In this document: positions 1 to 7,885 of the stretch, piece after piece
Layout of the letters: the number at the start of each line of letters is the position of its first letter
Position numbering within the stretch: the first letter of the stretch is position 1
NCBI GenBank assembly: GCA_964556225.1
Contig: CAZKVJ010000016.1
Location: 1 to 64,000 of the forward strand
From: CAZKVJ01 sp964556225
GTDB lineage: Bacteria > Actinomycetota > Acidimicrobiia > Acidimicrobiales > Ilumatobacteraceae
Length of the DNA: 64,000 nucleotides
Direction: 5' to 3'
The notes under the pieces: generated by a model
What the model was told of the DNA's origin: nothing
Databases searched by the model: none
What the model saw: the letters and a program-made list of their open reading frames with translations, nothing else
Program-made: the position numbers and the translations under genes

Positions 1-45
1 GCCGAACGATTCGCCGAGCTTGTTGCGTCCACCACCTGAGCCAGC

Positions 46-68
46 CGCTACTTCCTGGGACCAGAACG
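46..68 (-). repeat. GTTCTGG hairpin-family repeat, partial copy A
   Basis: On the minus strand this 23-nt stretch begins CGTTCTGGTCCCAGG and ends GTAGCG. It is identical to the core of the copies at 13361-13422 and 22137-22189. It lies just downstream of the stop of the minus-strand gene 82-1827. After GTAGCG the sequence departs from the other copies, and no CCAGAACG partner arm occurs between here and the window edge, so the element is either truncated or continues to the left. That it acts as a terminator is inferred from its position. Confidence 0.7.
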
Positions 69-81
69 AGAAGGTGGGGGG

Positions 82-1827
82 TCAGACGGCGTAGACGCCG
101 TCGACGATGAGCGCGATGGCGGTGGCGAGGGCGATCGCGCCGAGGAGACGGGCCGCCCAGTCGGTGACGAGCTCCCTCGGGCCGGGCGCCTCGTCGGTGC
201 GGGCGAGCGCGACCGCGATGGCGAGGGAGACGGCCGCCCCGGCCACCACCGCCCACCCCCGTCCACCGGCGCCGAGCGCCAGCGCCAGCAGGATCAGCTC
301 AGGACGGGCGATGACCGGGACCAGCACCGGCACCACGGCCCCGGTGCCGAGCCGCGGGAGGGAGCGGGTTCGGCGGGCGCCCGTGACGACGGTGATGGCG
401 CCGCCGATCGTCGCCACGGCCCCGGCGGCGACGACCCCGGTGGGGACCGACACGTCCAAGGCGCGCAGCAGCGGCCCACCGGCCGCGGCGAGCACCGCCA
501 CGAGACCGAGGCCGAGCCCACCGCCGAGCGCGACCCGCCGCCGGTCACCGGCCCGACCGACCCGGGGTGGGTTGACCGCGGCGGCCACGGCGAGCGCGCC
601 CAGCAGCCACGACTCCGGCACGGGCAGACGCCGCGGTGCGGGTTCGACCTCCCGTCGCTCGATCGCGTCCCTCGCCGCCAGCAGCGCGGACAACGAGTGC
701 TGCTGGTCGTCCATCTGGGTGATGCCGAACTGGAACCAGGCCCCGGCGACCGCTGCGGCGGCTCCTGGCGTCGAGGCGTCGGTTGCGCTCGCCTGGCGGT
801 CGGCGACCAGGTCGGCCAGGCAGGCGAGCCGCTCGTCGAGCCAGCCCGCCTGGCCGGAGAGCTCCTCGTCGGCGGCTGCGATCCGCCACCACCCGCCGAG
901 CGACTCGCCGATGGTGCCGAGCCCGGCGCCGAGCGTGGTGCGGCCCCGAAGCCACCGGTCGATGCCGCCGTTGGTGCGCTGGGCCTCGTAGCGGACCTCG
1001 ATGGCCGCCAGCCCCATCTGCTTGCGGACGAACGCTCGGACGTCGGGTGCGAGCTCGTGGCCGCTGGCGACCATCTCGGCCAGCCCGTAGGCCGCCCAGT
1101 GGTCGCTCACGTCCGGCACGTACCCCTCGCGCAGCGCCCGCTCGTGGGCGAGGTACCCGGTGATGCGCACCGCCGGCTCGTCCCAACCCTCGCCGGGGAA
1201 CACACGGTCCATGCGGGCGAGGAAGAACAGCGCCTGCCCGGTGGCGAACGGGGAGTAGCCCCCGGGCGGGGCGACGCCGGTGGCTGGATCGATCCGGTTC
1301 GGCACGCTGCCGTCCTCGCGGACCTGCGCAGCGACCACGTCGGCCAGTCCGACCAGCAGCTCGTCCCGGTCGCCCTCACCCGTGCGCAGCCGCCGCTCGC
1401 CCAGCGCGGCGCCGAGCAGCGCGGCGCCGCCGGTGCTCAGGGGTCCACCGTTGTCGAACGCTGTCCCGGTCGGCACCTCGACCAGGTTCGCCCCGATCGC
1501 CTCCCACCCGCGGTCGGCGACGTCGGCGGCACCGGGGATGCCGGCCGCGGCGGCCTGCTCCAGGGCCAGCAGCACGCCAGCGTGGCGGATCCAGTTGTAG
1601 CCACCGAGGTCGGTGTCGGTGGTGGCGTCGTAGCGGTATCGCCAGGTGCCATCGGGGCGCTGGTTGGCGTCGAACCAGCCCACCGCCGCCGCGCTGGCCG
1701 CCTCGAGCCGCTCGGCACTCGGTGGTGAGCAGTGCTCGGGCAGCGCCACCACGCCCCGGGCGAGGCCGAGCGCCGCCACCACGGCGACCGCCCACAGCCC
1801 GAGCCGGCGCGCCGCGGTCGTCGTCAC
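82..1827 (-). CDS. Exported alpha/alpha-toroid-like protein with C-terminal membrane domain
   Basis: Unrecognised 581-aa protein. The GTG start at 1827 is chosen because TAACCT (minus strand, 1840-1835) sits 7 nt upstream, a leaderless promoter; a longer frame reaching 1980 would run through the divergent gene's start. Residues 10-30 form a signal or anchor helix (LGLWAVAVVAALG). The middle about 350 residues are Trp/Gly-rich with repeats such as PDGTWRYRYD and GGYNWIRHAG, resembling alpha/alpha-toroid (terpenoid-cyclase or six-hairpin glycosidase) folds, but no catalytic motif can be assigned. The C-terminal about 150 residues contain four or five hydrophobic helices. It diverges from the HTTM unit at 1880-3264, with which it may share a function. 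Fold assignment is an inference. Confidence 0.7.
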   Translation of the reverse strand: MTTTAARRLGLWAVAVVAALGLARGVVALPEHCSPPSAERLEAASAAAVGWFDANQRPDGTWRYRYDATTDTDLGGYNWIRHAGVLLALEQAAAAGIPGAADVADRGWEAIGANLVEVPTGTAFDNGGPLSTGGAALLGAALGERRLRTGEGDRDELLVGLADVVAAQVREDGSVPNRIDPATGVAPPGGYSPFATGQALFFLARMDRVFPGEGWDEPAVRITGYLAHERALREGYVPDVSDHWAAYGLAEMVASGHELAPDVRAFVRKQMGLAAIEVRYEAQRTNGGIDRWLRGRTTLGAGLGTIGESLGGWWRIAAADEELSGQAGWLDERLACLADLVADRQASATDASTPGAAAAVAGAWFQFGITQMDDQQHSLSALLAARDAIERREVEPAPRRLPVPESWLLGALAVAAAVNPPRVGRAGDRRRVALGGGLGLGLVAVLAAAGGPLLRALDVSVPTGVVAAGAVATIGGAITVVTGARRTRSLPRLGTGAVVPVLVPVIARPELILLALALGAGGRGWAVVAGAAVSLAIAVALARTDEAPGPRELVTDWAARLLGAIALATAIALIVDGVYAV

Positions 1828-1879
1828 GGCGGCGAGGTTAGGTGACCCCTGTCGCCACCGGGGGTTAGGGTCCGCGTCC
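1828..1879. promoter_or_regulatory. Divergent leaderless promoters
   Basis: Two outward-facing -10 hexamers lie in 52 bp. TAACCT on the minus strand (1840-1835) is 7 nt before the GTG at 1827. TAGGGT on the plus strand (1866-1871) is 8 nt before the GTG at 1880. Spacing of 6-8 nt from TANNNT to the start codon is the usual actinobacterial leaderless arrangement. No clear -35 was seen. Confidence 0.5.
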
Positions 1880-2314
1880 GTGGGGCAGCGGCTGCGGGCC
1901 TGGGGGGCCGCGGGGGTCGTCGTGATCGGCCTCGGGGTCGCGCCGCTGGTGCTCGAGCGCGACAGCTTCCCGCACTCCAACTATCCGATGTTCTCCTCCC
2001 GGCGCACCGCCGCGACGGCCGTGGACACGGCGGTGGCCATCGGGCCGAACGGCGAGGCGTGGCGGCTCGACCCTGAACGGCTCGCTGCCACCGACGAGGT
2101 CATCCTGGCGGCGGCCACCGTCTCGCGCCACGTCCGGGCCGGCACTGCGGAGGTGCTCTGCGAAGAGGTCGCGGGGCGCGTCGCGTCCGACGGTCCGGCG
2201 GGCGCGACCACGGTCGAGGTCGTCACCGAGCGGTTCGACGCCGTGGCGTGGTTCGACGGCGAGCGGACCCCGCTCGAGCGCGTCGTGCATGCCAGCTGCG
2301 AGGTGCCGTCGTGA
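1880..2314 (+). CDS. Small single-pass membrane protein preceding HTTM protein
   Basis: Protein of 144 aa with one N-terminal hydrophobic helix (residues 8-22, GAAGVVVIGLGVAPL) followed by a conspicuous NYPMFS motif near residue 33 and a soluble domain rich in acidic residues and Val. The GTG start at 1880 follows a TAGGGT box by 8 nt. Its stop overlaps the start of the HTTM gene by 4 nt (GTGA), so the two are translationally coupled and their products probably act together in the membrane. I do not recognise a named family, and its role is unknown. Confidence 0.75.
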   Translation: MGQRLRAWGAAGVVVIGLGVAPLVLERDSFPHSNYPMFSSRRTAATAVDTAVAIGPNGEAWRLDPERLAATDEVILAAATVSRHVRAGTAEVLCEEVAGRVASDGPAGATTVEVVTERFDAVAWFDGERTPLERVVHASCEVPS

Positions 2315-3264
2315 GCGCACGCGCCCGTGCCGACGGGTGGCTGCTGAGCCCGGCACCGCCGCAGCGGCTGGCGACGCTGCGCCTGCTGGTCGGCGGGTAC
2401 GCGACGGCGTTCCTCGTGGTGCGCCTCGGCGGGTTCTGGTCGTCGGCCGAGCTGCCCACCCACCAGTGGAACCCCGTCGGGGTGCTGGTGCCGCTCGCCG
2501 ATCCACCGGCCACCGTCACCGCCCGAGCGGGCCTGCTCCTCACCATCGCCCTCGGTGTCGCCTTCAGCGCCGGATGGCGGTGGCGCGTCACCGGTCCCGC
2601 GTTCGCGCTGGCCTTCCTGGCCGTCACCACGTTCCGGATGTCGTGGGGGCACGTCATCCACACCGAGCACCTGGTCGCTGCGCACGTCCTGGTCCTCGGC
2701 GTGGCATCAGCGGCCGACGTCTGGTCCCTGGACGCGCGGGCGGGTCGCTGCCGCCGGGAGTCCGGCATCGACGGTCGGTACGGCTGGCCGGTGCGGGTGA
2801 TGTGCCTGGCGGTCGTGGTGGCCTACGTCCTCGCCGGCATCACCAAGCTCAGGAACGGGGGAGGGGAGTGGCTGACCGGTGACGTGCTGCGCAACCACGT
2901 CGCGTTCGACAACCTGCGCAAGGTGCTGCTCGGCGACGCCCATTCACCGTTCGGCGCTCGGGCGGTGCGCTACGACTGGATCTTCCCGCCGATGGCCCTC
3001 GCCACCGTCGTGGTCGAGCTCGGCGCGCCCGTCGCCCTGCTCGGCCGTCGCTGGCGCACCGGCTGGGTGCTGGCGGCGTGGTGGTTCCACGTCGGCGTCG
3101 CCGCGCTGATGTGGATCTCGTTCCCCTACCAGCTGAGCGGCATCGCGTACGCTGCGTTCTTCCGGTGTGAGCGGCTCACCGAGTGGGTCGTCTGGGCGGC
3201 CCGGCCGCGATCACGGCATCGAGCTGGTCCACCCACTCGCCGACCGGCCAGCACGACTCGATGA
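2311..3264 (+). CDS. HTTM-domain (vitamin K gamma-carboxylase-like) membrane protein
   Basis: Protein of 317 aa with about six transmembrane helices. Features of the HTTM / vitamin K-dependent gamma-carboxylase-like family include the N-terminal LATLRLLVGGYA helix, conserved His residues (HVIHTEH near residue 118), the AGITKLRNGG segment and a late WWFHVGVAALMW helix. Bacterial members are mostly uncharacterised; the eukaryotic homologue carboxylates glutamate using reduced vitamin K. GTG start at 2311 overlaps the upstream stop. The 3' end overlaps the convergent oxidoreductase gene by 89 bp. The last about 25 residues (Arg/Pro-rich) lie wholly in that overlap and may be a recent extension. 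Confidence 0.8.
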   Translation: MSARARADGWLLSPAPPQRLATLRLLVGGYATAFLVVRLGGFWSSAELPTHQWNPVGVLVPLADPPATVTARAGLLLTIALGVAFSAGWRWRVTGPAFALAFLAVTTFRMSWGHVIHTEHLVAAHVLVLGVASAADVWSLDARAGRCRRESGIDGRYGWPVRVMCLAVVVAYVLAGITKLRNGGGEWLTGDVLRNHVAFDNLRKVLLGDAHSPFGARAVRYDWIFPPMALATVVVELGAPVALLGRRWRTGWVLAAWWFHVGVAALMWISFPYQLSGIAYAAFFRCERLTEWVVWAARPRSRHRAGPPTRRPASTTR

Positions 3265-3985
3265 GCCAGGTCGCGCCCGCAGCCTCGTACGTCGCGGCGT
3301 CGGTGCCCGGCGCTCGGGTAGCCACGACGTCGAAGCGGTCACCGGCGCCGAGCTCGCGCACCGCGGCGAGCGCGGCAGCGACGTCGGTGGGCGGCAGGAA
3401 GCCCTCGGTGCCCATCGGCACGTAGCCGTCCCAGCGGGCGGCGCGCCGCAGCGGCGCCCGGTTCGGCCACATGCCCGCGACCCACACCGCAGGACGGGGC
3501 CGCTGGAGCGGAGCGGGGTGCAGCTCGGCGTCGACGTGGTGGTGGCGGCCGTCGAAGCGCACCGGTCCGGCGCTCCACAGCCGCTCGATCACGGTGAGCA
3601 ACTCGTCGAGGAGCTCGGCGCGGACCTTCGCATCGCCGGGGTCGCCGAAGGCCGCGAACTCCTCGTCGCCCGGCTCGCCGAGCCCCACGCCGAGCACGGC
3701 CCGCCCGCCGCTCAGGTGGTCGAGCGTCACGACCTGCTTGGCCACGACCTGCGGCCGGCGACGCGCCAGCGGGGTGACCATGGTGCCCAGCAGGACCGAC
3801 CGGGTCGAGACCGCCATCGCCCCGAGCAGCACCCAGGGGTCGTGCACGTCGAGGCGCATGGAGCGAGCGAAGTGCAGGTGATCCCACACGAACACGCCGT
3901 CCCAGCCGGCGCGTTCCGCCGCGGCGGCCATCTCGACCAGGGTCGAGGGCGACGTGAACGGCGGGAGGCTGACCCCGATTCGCAT
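3176..3985 (-). CDS. F420-type luciferase-like (LLM) oxidoreductase
   Basis: Protein of 269 aa with the bacterial-luciferase-like TIM-barrel signature. MRIGVSLPPF opens beta-strand 1, WDGVFVWDHLHF follows, then TLDHLSGGRAVLGVGLGE near residues 87-104 and VWVAGMWPN near 170. Family members use F420 or FMN to oxidise or reduce alcohols, aldehydes or ketones; the substrate cannot be read. A GGAGG sequence lies 8-9 nt before the ATG. It is 32 bp downstream of the FadH/OYE gene and so probably the last gene of the mycofactocin operon. Its tail is antisense to the HTTM gene. Confidence 0.88.
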   Translation of the reverse strand: MRIGVSLPPFTSPSTLVEMAAAAERAGWDGVFVWDHLHFARSMRLDVHDPWVLLGAMAVSTRSVLLGTMVTPLARRRPQVVAKQVVTLDHLSGGRAVLGVGLGEPGDEEFAAFGDPGDAKVRAELLDELLTVIERLWSAGPVRFDGRHHHVDAELHPAPLQRPRPAVWVAGMWPNRAPLRRAARWDGYVPMGTEGFLPPTDVAAALAAVRELGAGDRFDVVATRAPGTDAATYEAAGATWLIESCWPVGEWVDQLDAVIAAGPPRRPTR

Positions 3986-4017
3986 CGCGCCATCCTCCGA
4001 GGCGCCGGCTCGCGCCG

Positions 4018-5919
4018 CTACAGACGGTCGAGCAGCAGCGCCGAGCGGCGCCCCTCGAGCACCGCCTCGTGGACCGTGCGGGGCGCCAGGCAGTCGCCGA
4101 CTTGGACGTCGGCGAACGGGAGCGGTGCGTCGGGAAGACGGAACCCGCAGTCGACGACCGCCGCCGCGTCGATGGTGCGCCGCTCGCCGGTGAAGCGGGC
4201 CTCGACCTCCACGGTGATGCCGTCGCCGTTCGCGGCCGGGCGGACGGCGCGCAGGATGGTGCGCCGCTCGACGCGCACGTGGCGCTGGGCCAGGCGCACG
4301 TTCGCCGGTGCCAGGTCGCCGGTGCGGCTCAGCTCGTTGCCGGCGATCTGGTCCTGGGTCACCAGCACCGCCCGCTCGCCCAGCTCCTCGGCGAGGGCGA
4401 CGCCGATCGGACCGCCGATGGGGTCGAAGACCACTACGGTGCCCTGGGCGGGAAGGTGAGCCCGCCCGGCGCGCAGCTCGACCACGTCGACCATCGCGGC
4501 GCCGTCCACCAGCTCGACCGGTGCGTCGCCGGGCCGGGAGCCCGTCGCCTGGATGACCAGCTCACCGTCGTCGGGGACGGCATCGGCGGTGCCCGTGATG
4601 AGCCGGACACCGAGGCGCCGGCACTCATCGACCTGCCAGCGCACGAACTCGCCGGCTGGCCCAGCCACTCGGGCCACGCCGCCCAGCTCCGCCTCGCGCT
4701 CGACCAGACGGACGTGGTGCCCGCGGCTGGCGGCGATGCGAGCCGCCTCCAGCCCGGCCGGGCCGCCGCCCACCACGAGCACGTGGCGGGGCCGGGTCGT
4801 GGGCGAGTGCCAGTCGGCGTCGGTCGTCTCGTGGCCCGTGGTCGGCTCGAGGACGCAGGTGACGACGGGGTTGCGAGCGTCGCGCACCTGGCACGTCTGG
4901 TTGCAGCGGGTGCAGGGTCGCACCGCCTCGGGCCGTGCGCCGGCCAGCTTCAGGCCGAGGTCCGGGTCGGCCAGCTGGGCCCTCGTCATCTCGACGGCGT
5001 CGCACACCCCGTCGCCGACCGCCCACTCCGCCTGGGCCGGGTCCACCACCGAGCCCTGGAGCACCACCGCCGTGGTCGCCGGCAGCGCGTGGCGCACGGC
5101 CCGGCACACGTCGATGTTGAACCCGGCCGGCTCGTGGAAGTCGGGCCGGGTCTTCTCGGCCGAGAAGATGGAGCCCCGCACGACCACCACGTAGTCGACG
5201 CCGCAGCTCGCCAGCTCGGCGGCGATGGCCGGCGCCATCTCCGGGGTGATGCCGGCCCACGGCGCCAGCTCGTCCGCGCACAGCCGCAGGCCGAGCACCC
5301 TGCCGGTTCCGAGACCGGTGCGCGCCGCGCAGAGCACGTCCCTGGCGAAGCGGGTGCGGTCCTGGCCCCATTCGTCGCTGCGATGGTTGGTGAGCCCGGA
5401 GAGGAACTGGCGCACCAGGCTGTGCTGGCCGGCGTTGACCTCGACCCCGTCGAGGCCGGCCTCGGCCGCCAGCTTGGCAGCGGCGCCGAACCCCTCCACC
5501 ACCGCAGCGATTTCCTCCGGCTCCATCCACTTGGGCACCTCACGCGTGGCGACCTCGGGCACCCGGCTCGGCGCCCACAGCGGTCGCTGGCTGTAGGCGC
5601 TCGAACCCTGGCCACCAGCGTGGTCGAGCGAGGCGATCACCAGCGAGCCGTGCGGCCGGCAGGCGGCGGCGATGGCCGCCCACCCGTCGACGCACCGCTC
5701 GGCCAGGGGTGCTCGCTCGTACGGCCAGTCGCTGTCGTGCACGCTCGCGCCCTCGAGCACCAGCACGCCGCACCCACCAGCAGCGCGGCGGGCGTAGAAG
5801 GCGCGGTCGCGCACGCTGGGTCGCCGGTCGTCGTCGCTCAGGTTCGTCACCAGCGGGCCGAACCACAGCCGGTTCGGTGCCCGCAGCGGGCCGAGCGCGA
5901 GGGGTTCGAGCAGGTTCAC
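4018..5919 (-). CDS. Mycofactocin-associated FadH/OYE-family flavin oxidoreductase
   Basis: Protein of 633 aa with the two-part architecture of 2,4-dienoyl-CoA reductase. An N-terminal old-yellow-enzyme FMN barrel (LGPLRAPNRLWFGP near residue 10) is followed by a Cys cluster CTRCNQTCQ near 338 for an iron-sulfur centre, then a C-terminal FAD/NAD(P) domain with VLVVGGGPAGLEAARIA near 385. A dedicated subfamily of these enzymes co-occurs with mycofactocin genes. The GTG at 5919 lies 7 nt after the mftC stop, so the pair is co-transcribed. It probably passes electrons between NAD(P)H and mycofactocin-dependent substrates; the true substrate is unknown. Confidence 0.88.
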   Translation of the reverse strand: MNLLEPLALGPLRAPNRLWFGPLVTNLSDDDRRPSVRDRAFYARRAAGGCGVLVLEGASVHDSDWPYERAPLAERCVDGWAAIAAACRPHGSLVIASLDHAGGQGSSAYSQRPLWAPSRVPEVATREVPKWMEPEEIAAVVEGFGAAAKLAAEAGLDGVEVNAGQHSLVRQFLSGLTNHRSDEWGQDRTRFARDVLCAARTGLGTGRVLGLRLCADELAPWAGITPEMAPAIAAELASCGVDYVVVVRGSIFSAEKTRPDFHEPAGFNIDVCRAVRHALPATTAVVLQGSVVDPAQAEWAVGDGVCDAVEMTRAQLADPDLGLKLAGARPEAVRPCTRCNQTCQVRDARNPVVTCVLEPTTGHETTDADWHSPTTRPRHVLVVGGGPAGLEAARIAASRGHHVRLVEREAELGGVARVAGPAGEFVRWQVDECRRLGVRLITGTADAVPDDGELVIQATGSRPGDAPVELVDGAAMVDVVELRAGRAHLPAQGTVVVFDPIGGPIGVALAEELGERAVLVTQDQIAGNELSRTGDLAPANVRLAQRHVRVERRTILRAVRPAANGDGITVEVEARFTGERRTIDAAAVVDCGFRLPDAPLPFADVQVGDCLAPRTVHEAVLEGRRSALLLDRL

Positions 5920-5926
5920 GCCCGCA

Positions 5927-7036
5927 TCATCTCCCACGCCGGAGCGTGACCGGCTGGGTGTGGTCGGCACCCGGTCGGGGTGCGGCCGCGCGGTCGACGG
6001 CGTGGAGCACACCCTCGGCGGCGCCGCTCACGCACTCCGGATCGGGGCCGTCGAGCGGCAGGCCGGTGAAGAACTTGGCGGCCATGCAGCCGCCCTGGCA
6101 GGCGTCGTAGGCGCCACAGCTGGCGCACGCGCCGGCGGATTGCGGCCCGCGGAGGTCGGTGAACAGCTCGCTGTTGCGCCACACGGCCGTGAAGCCTCCG
6201 GGATCGCGCACGTTGCCGGCCCGGAAGTCGTCGTGGATCACGAAGGGGCAGGCGTACACGTCGCCCACCGGATCGACGAGGCAGACGACCCGTCCGGCGC
6301 CGCACATGTTGAGGCCCGGCAGCGACTCGCCGAGCGCGTTGAGGTGGAAGAAAGAGTCGCCGGTGAGCACCCCGTCGCCGTGCTCCAGCAACCACCGGTG
6401 CACCTGGCGCTGCTGGTCGTTGGTCGGGTGCAGCTCGTGCCACGTGTCGGCGCCTCGACCGCTCGGGCGCAGCCGGGTGACGCGCAGCTGCGCGCCGTAG
6501 GCGTCGGCGAGGGCGGCGAACCCATCGAGCTGGTCGACGTTGTGGCGGGTGACGACCACCGAGATCTTGAACGGCCCGAACCCGGCGGCAGCCAGGTGGT
6601 CCATCGCCCGTCGGGCCATCGCGTACGAGCCCACCCCGCGCACGGCGTCGTTCGTGGCCTCGTCCACCCCGTCGATGCTGATCTGCACGTCGAGGTAGTC
6701 GGTGGCCGCCAGCCGGCGCGCGGCGGCGGCGTCGATGAACGCACCGTTGGTGGAGAACTTGACGCCGATGCGGTTGGCCACGGCGTGCTCCACCAGCTCG
6801 AAGAAGTCGCGCCGCACCATCGGCTCGCCGCCGCCGATGTTCACGTAGAACACCTGCAGGTCACGCAGCTCGTCGAGGAAGCCGGCGGCCTCGGCGGTGG
6901 TGAGCTCCCGCGGGTCGCGCCGTCCCGACGACGACAGGCAGTGCACGCACTGCAGGTTGCAAGCGTACGTCAGCTCCCAGGTCAGGCAGATGGGGGCGTC
7001 GAGGCCACCCTTGAGCTGGTCAACCAGCGCGCTCAC
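5927..7036 (-). CDS. mftC: Mycofactocin maturase, radical SAM enzyme MftC
   Basis: Protein of 369 aa. The radical SAM motif C26-x3-C30-x2-C33 (YACNLQCVHC) is followed by the GGGEP SAM-binding motif. The C-terminal SPASM region carries the Cys set seen as CGAGRVVC, CASCGAYDACQGGC and a final PECVSG for auxiliary Fe-S clusters. MftC performs oxidative decarboxylation of the C-terminal Tyr of MftA and then forms a Val-Tyr carbon-carbon crosslink. Assignment rests on the family and on direct adjacency to mftB and mftA. GTG start at 7036 overlaps the mftB stop by 17 nt and was chosen because the downstream sequence ALVDQLKGGLDAP fits the usual N-terminus. Confidence 0.95.
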   Translation of the reverse strand: MSALVDQLKGGLDAPICLTWELTYACNLQCVHCLSSSGRRDPRELTTAEAAGFLDELRDLQVFYVNIGGGEPMVRRDFFELVEHAVANRIGVKFSTNGAFIDAAAARRLAATDYLDVQISIDGVDEATNDAVRGVGSYAMARRAMDHLAAAGFGPFKISVVVTRHNVDQLDGFAALADAYGAQLRVTRLRPSGRGADTWHELHPTNDQQRQVHRWLLEHGDGVLTGDSFFHLNALGESLPGLNMCGAGRVVCLVDPVGDVYACPFVIHDDFRAGNVRDPGGFTAVWRNSELFTDLRGPQSAGACASCGAYDACQGGCMAAKFFTGLPLDGPDPECVSGAAEGVLHAVDRAAAPRPGADHTQPVTLRRGR

Positions 7037-7292
7037 GGACGATTTCCGAGGACTGCAGCGACGACAGCGCGGCGACGAACGAGGGCCAGCGGTCGCGCTC
7101 GACGCCGGCTGCCTGCAGCGCACCGGCCAGGTCGCCGTGCCCGTCGAGTGCGCGGACGACGGCCACCACGTCGGGGTGCTTCATGAAGACGAGCCGGCGG
7201 TTCCCGTGGTGATAGGCGAGCGCGCCGAACGGCTCGGGCCGGAGGGACACCTGCGGGTGCAGCTCGTAGGGGCGGTCGAGCTCGACCGGCAT
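7020..7292 (-). CDS. mftB: Mycofactocin peptide chaperone MftB
   Basis: Protein of 90 aa, the usual size for MftB, a PqqD-like RRE protein that binds the MftA precursor and delivers it to MftC. Visible are the start MPVELDRPYELHPQV, the segment LRPEPFGALAYHHGNRRL typical of the family and a helical C-terminus. The ATG at 7292 begins 8 nt after the mftA stop, and the gene overlaps mftC. The operon order A-B-C matches mycofactocin loci elsewhere. Short length makes similarity alone weak; context makes the call firm. Confidence 0.92.
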   Translation of the reverse strand: MPVELDRPYELHPQVSLRPEPFGALAYHHGNRRLVFMKHPDVVAVVRALDGHGDLAGALQAAGVERDRWPSFVAALSSLQSSEIVRERAG

Positions 7293-7300
7293 GGTGGTGA

Positions 7301-7429
7301 TCAGTACACCCCGCACATGCCGTCGATGGAGATCTCCTCGACGAGGAGCTCCTCTTCGATGACCGCCTCGGGCTCGCCGACCGTCGGCGCAGCGGGCTCG
7401 TGGATGTCGGTGCTGGTCGGTTCCTCCAT
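7301..7429 (-). CDS. mftA: Mycofactocin precursor peptide MftA
   Basis: Peptide of 42 aa ending in IDGMCGVY, the diagnostic C-terminus of mycofactocin precursors. The last Val and Tyr are decarboxylated and crosslinked by MftC to become the redox-active core. The stretch before it (EEELLVEEISIDG) is the conserved acidic recognition region bound by MftB. The N-terminal half (THR/PRO/GLU-rich leader) is variable between species. The ATG at 7429 is preceded at 7 nt by TACAGT on the minus strand, suggesting a leaderless mRNA. Standard gene finders often miss a gene this short. Confidence 0.95.
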   Translation of the reverse strand: MEEPTSTDIHEPAAPTVGEPEAVIEEELLVEEISIDGMCGVY

Positions 7430-7442
7430 GGCTGGAACTGTA
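7430..7442 (-). promoter_or_regulatory. Probable leaderless promoter of the mft operon
   Basis: TACAGT on the minus strand (7442-7437) ends 7 nt before the mftA ATG, so transcription would begin at or next to the start codon. The hexamer fits the TANNNT pattern that recurs upstream of many genes here. No mftR-type regulator gene or clear operator palindrome lies beside it. Confidence 0.4.
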
Positions 7443-7490
7443 GGCGCCGGACCCCCGGATCGCCACGGCGCCATAGGCTGCCCGGTCCCC

Positions 7491-7849
7491 ATGGGCGATG
7501 CGGCACTGCCCCCGTTCCCCGAGCTCGACGACGAGCGCGAGCGGCTGGCGTTCGCCCGCGCCTGCCGGGACGCCATGATCGAGCGCTTCGAGCGCGTCGA
7601 CCCGCAGGGCGCCGCCGACGAGCTCCGGCAGTGGATCGACACCGCGCTCGATGGTCGGGCCCCGCTGAACCGGCGCCGGGAGGGGCTCCGGGTGGTGGCG
7701 CCCGACCGCTGGCACGCCGACATCGGCGCCGGGTGCTCGACGGCACCGCTCGGGGGGCGCGATTGCTGTACGTGGCGATGACGCGCGCTGTGCAGCACCT
7801 CTCGTTCGTCACCGACCAGCCGCCACCCGCCCTCCTCGCGGGTCGGTAG
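7491..7849 (+). pseudogene. Remnant of a UvrD/HelD-like superfamily 1 helicase
   Basis: Two reading frames join here. From ATG 7491, frame one reads PELDDERERLAFARACRDAM and continues helical for about 75 residues before losing sense near 7735. From about 7740 to the stop at 7849, a second frame reads GARLLYVAMTRAVQHLSFV, which matches helicase motif VI (LYVAxTRA) of UvrD/PcrA/HelD ATPases. A complete enzyme needs about 700 residues, so this looks like the extreme N- and C-termini of a helicase gene fused by an internal deletion with frame loss. The C-terminal match is clear; attributing the N-terminal part to the same gene is an inference. The 91-residue ORF 7491-7781 could alternatively be a free-standing small protein. 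Confidence 0.55.
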
Positions 7850-7885
7850 TGTGCGGCCGTTGAACCGAGACCCGGGGGTGGACGC

